Positions 63,835 to 64,000 of a DNA stretch of 64,000 nucleotides are shown piece by piece. Origin of the DNA: Hymenolepis diminuta. Its lineage: Eukaryota; Platyhelminthes; Cestoda; Cyclophyllidea; Hymenolepididae. The notes below the pieces were generated by a model. It was given only the letters and a program-made list of their open reading frames with translations, was not told the DNA's origin and searched no databases. The first letter of the stretch is position 1; each line of letters begins with the position of its first letter. A program made the translations under genes and the position numbers. The stretch spans positions 124,001 through 188,000 of the forward strand of contig CAADRB010000098.1 in the NCBI GenBank assembly GCA_900708905.1, written 5' to 3'.

Positions 63835-63999
63835 TTAACTTCGGATTCTTCTAAAATGTTCTAGATTTTCGGCGAGTTCTTTTGAGCGGCGTATCTATTG
63901 TTCTGTAATTCTTTCTCGGGCCTTATCCCAGTTACTTGCTGGAGGTTTGAAGGTGTCTAACAGAGAGTAAGATGGGATTGATGGTGAAGTCGACTTTGT
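63835..63999 (-). pseudogene. Coding-like fragment at the window edge
   Basis: Minus frame open from the edge: SLLDTFKPPASNWDKARERI and a short tail, a TAG at 63897-63895, then in the same frame RRSKELAENLEHFRRIRS to TAA. The charged helical character after the Trp is loosely like coiled-coil proteins, but no family can be assigned. It may belong to the same broken gene as 63346-63633. Confidence 0.35.
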
Positions 64000-64000
64000 T

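Noticed and set aside
1..64000. Functional tRNA genes, rRNA genes, CRISPR arrays, bacterial operons
   Set aside because: No cloverleaf with closed acceptor stem, no rRNA-like blocks, no regularly spaced repeats, and split genes with GT-AG introns show a eukaryotic source.

Overview
The window is AT-rich, intron-containing eukaryotic DNA, most likely from a parasitic flatworm (tapeworm or fluke). Reasons: two split genes mix 35-39 nt introns with introns of 0.6-2.4 kb; the best-preserved gene is a ciliary (axonemal dynein assembly) gene of animals; and the mobile remnants are a Ty3/Gypsy-type gag and tRNA-derived SINE-like heads. The species cannot be fixed from sequence alone. Bases 1-608 are an assembly gap.

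Layout. 0.6-2.7 kb: intergenic, with one dispersed repeat. 2.8-4.0 kb (minus strand): a two-exon basic helix-loop-helix transcription factor gene with a 37-nt intron. 6.2-20.4 kb (minus strand): a complete 12-exon gene for a TTC12-like protein (TPR plus armadillo-like repeats). I assembled it exon by exon; every junction keeps phase and the total coding length is 3,240 nt (1,079 aa). Two introns are 35 and 39 nt, one is 79 nt, and the other eight are 0.6-2.4 kb. 20.4-29.7 kb: intergenic, holding a 232-bp gap-free duplicate of part of TTC12-like exon 3 with a destroyed splice donor, pieces of a dispersed repeat around it, a second copy of the 2.3-kb repeat, and two SINE-like heads. 29.9-30.4 kb (plus strand): a compact single-exon gene for an unrecognised serine-rich acidic 152-aa protein, with TATA-like and polyadenylation motifs.

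30.5-64 kb is a gene-poor desert: a decayed Gypsy gag/protease remnant (32.3-33.3 kb), more tRNA-derived SINE-like heads, a pair of ~500-bp dispersed repeats (50 and 54 kb), recurrent pyrimidine-rich segments, a few weak exon-like stretches, and at the right edge two coding-like minus-strand stretches broken by in-frame stops.

The confident genes do not form a functional unit. The bHLH and TTC12-like genes lie in the same orientation but are unrelated in role. The most unusual event is the copied TTC12-like exon fragment upstream of its own gene. I see no clearly new multi-gene system here.
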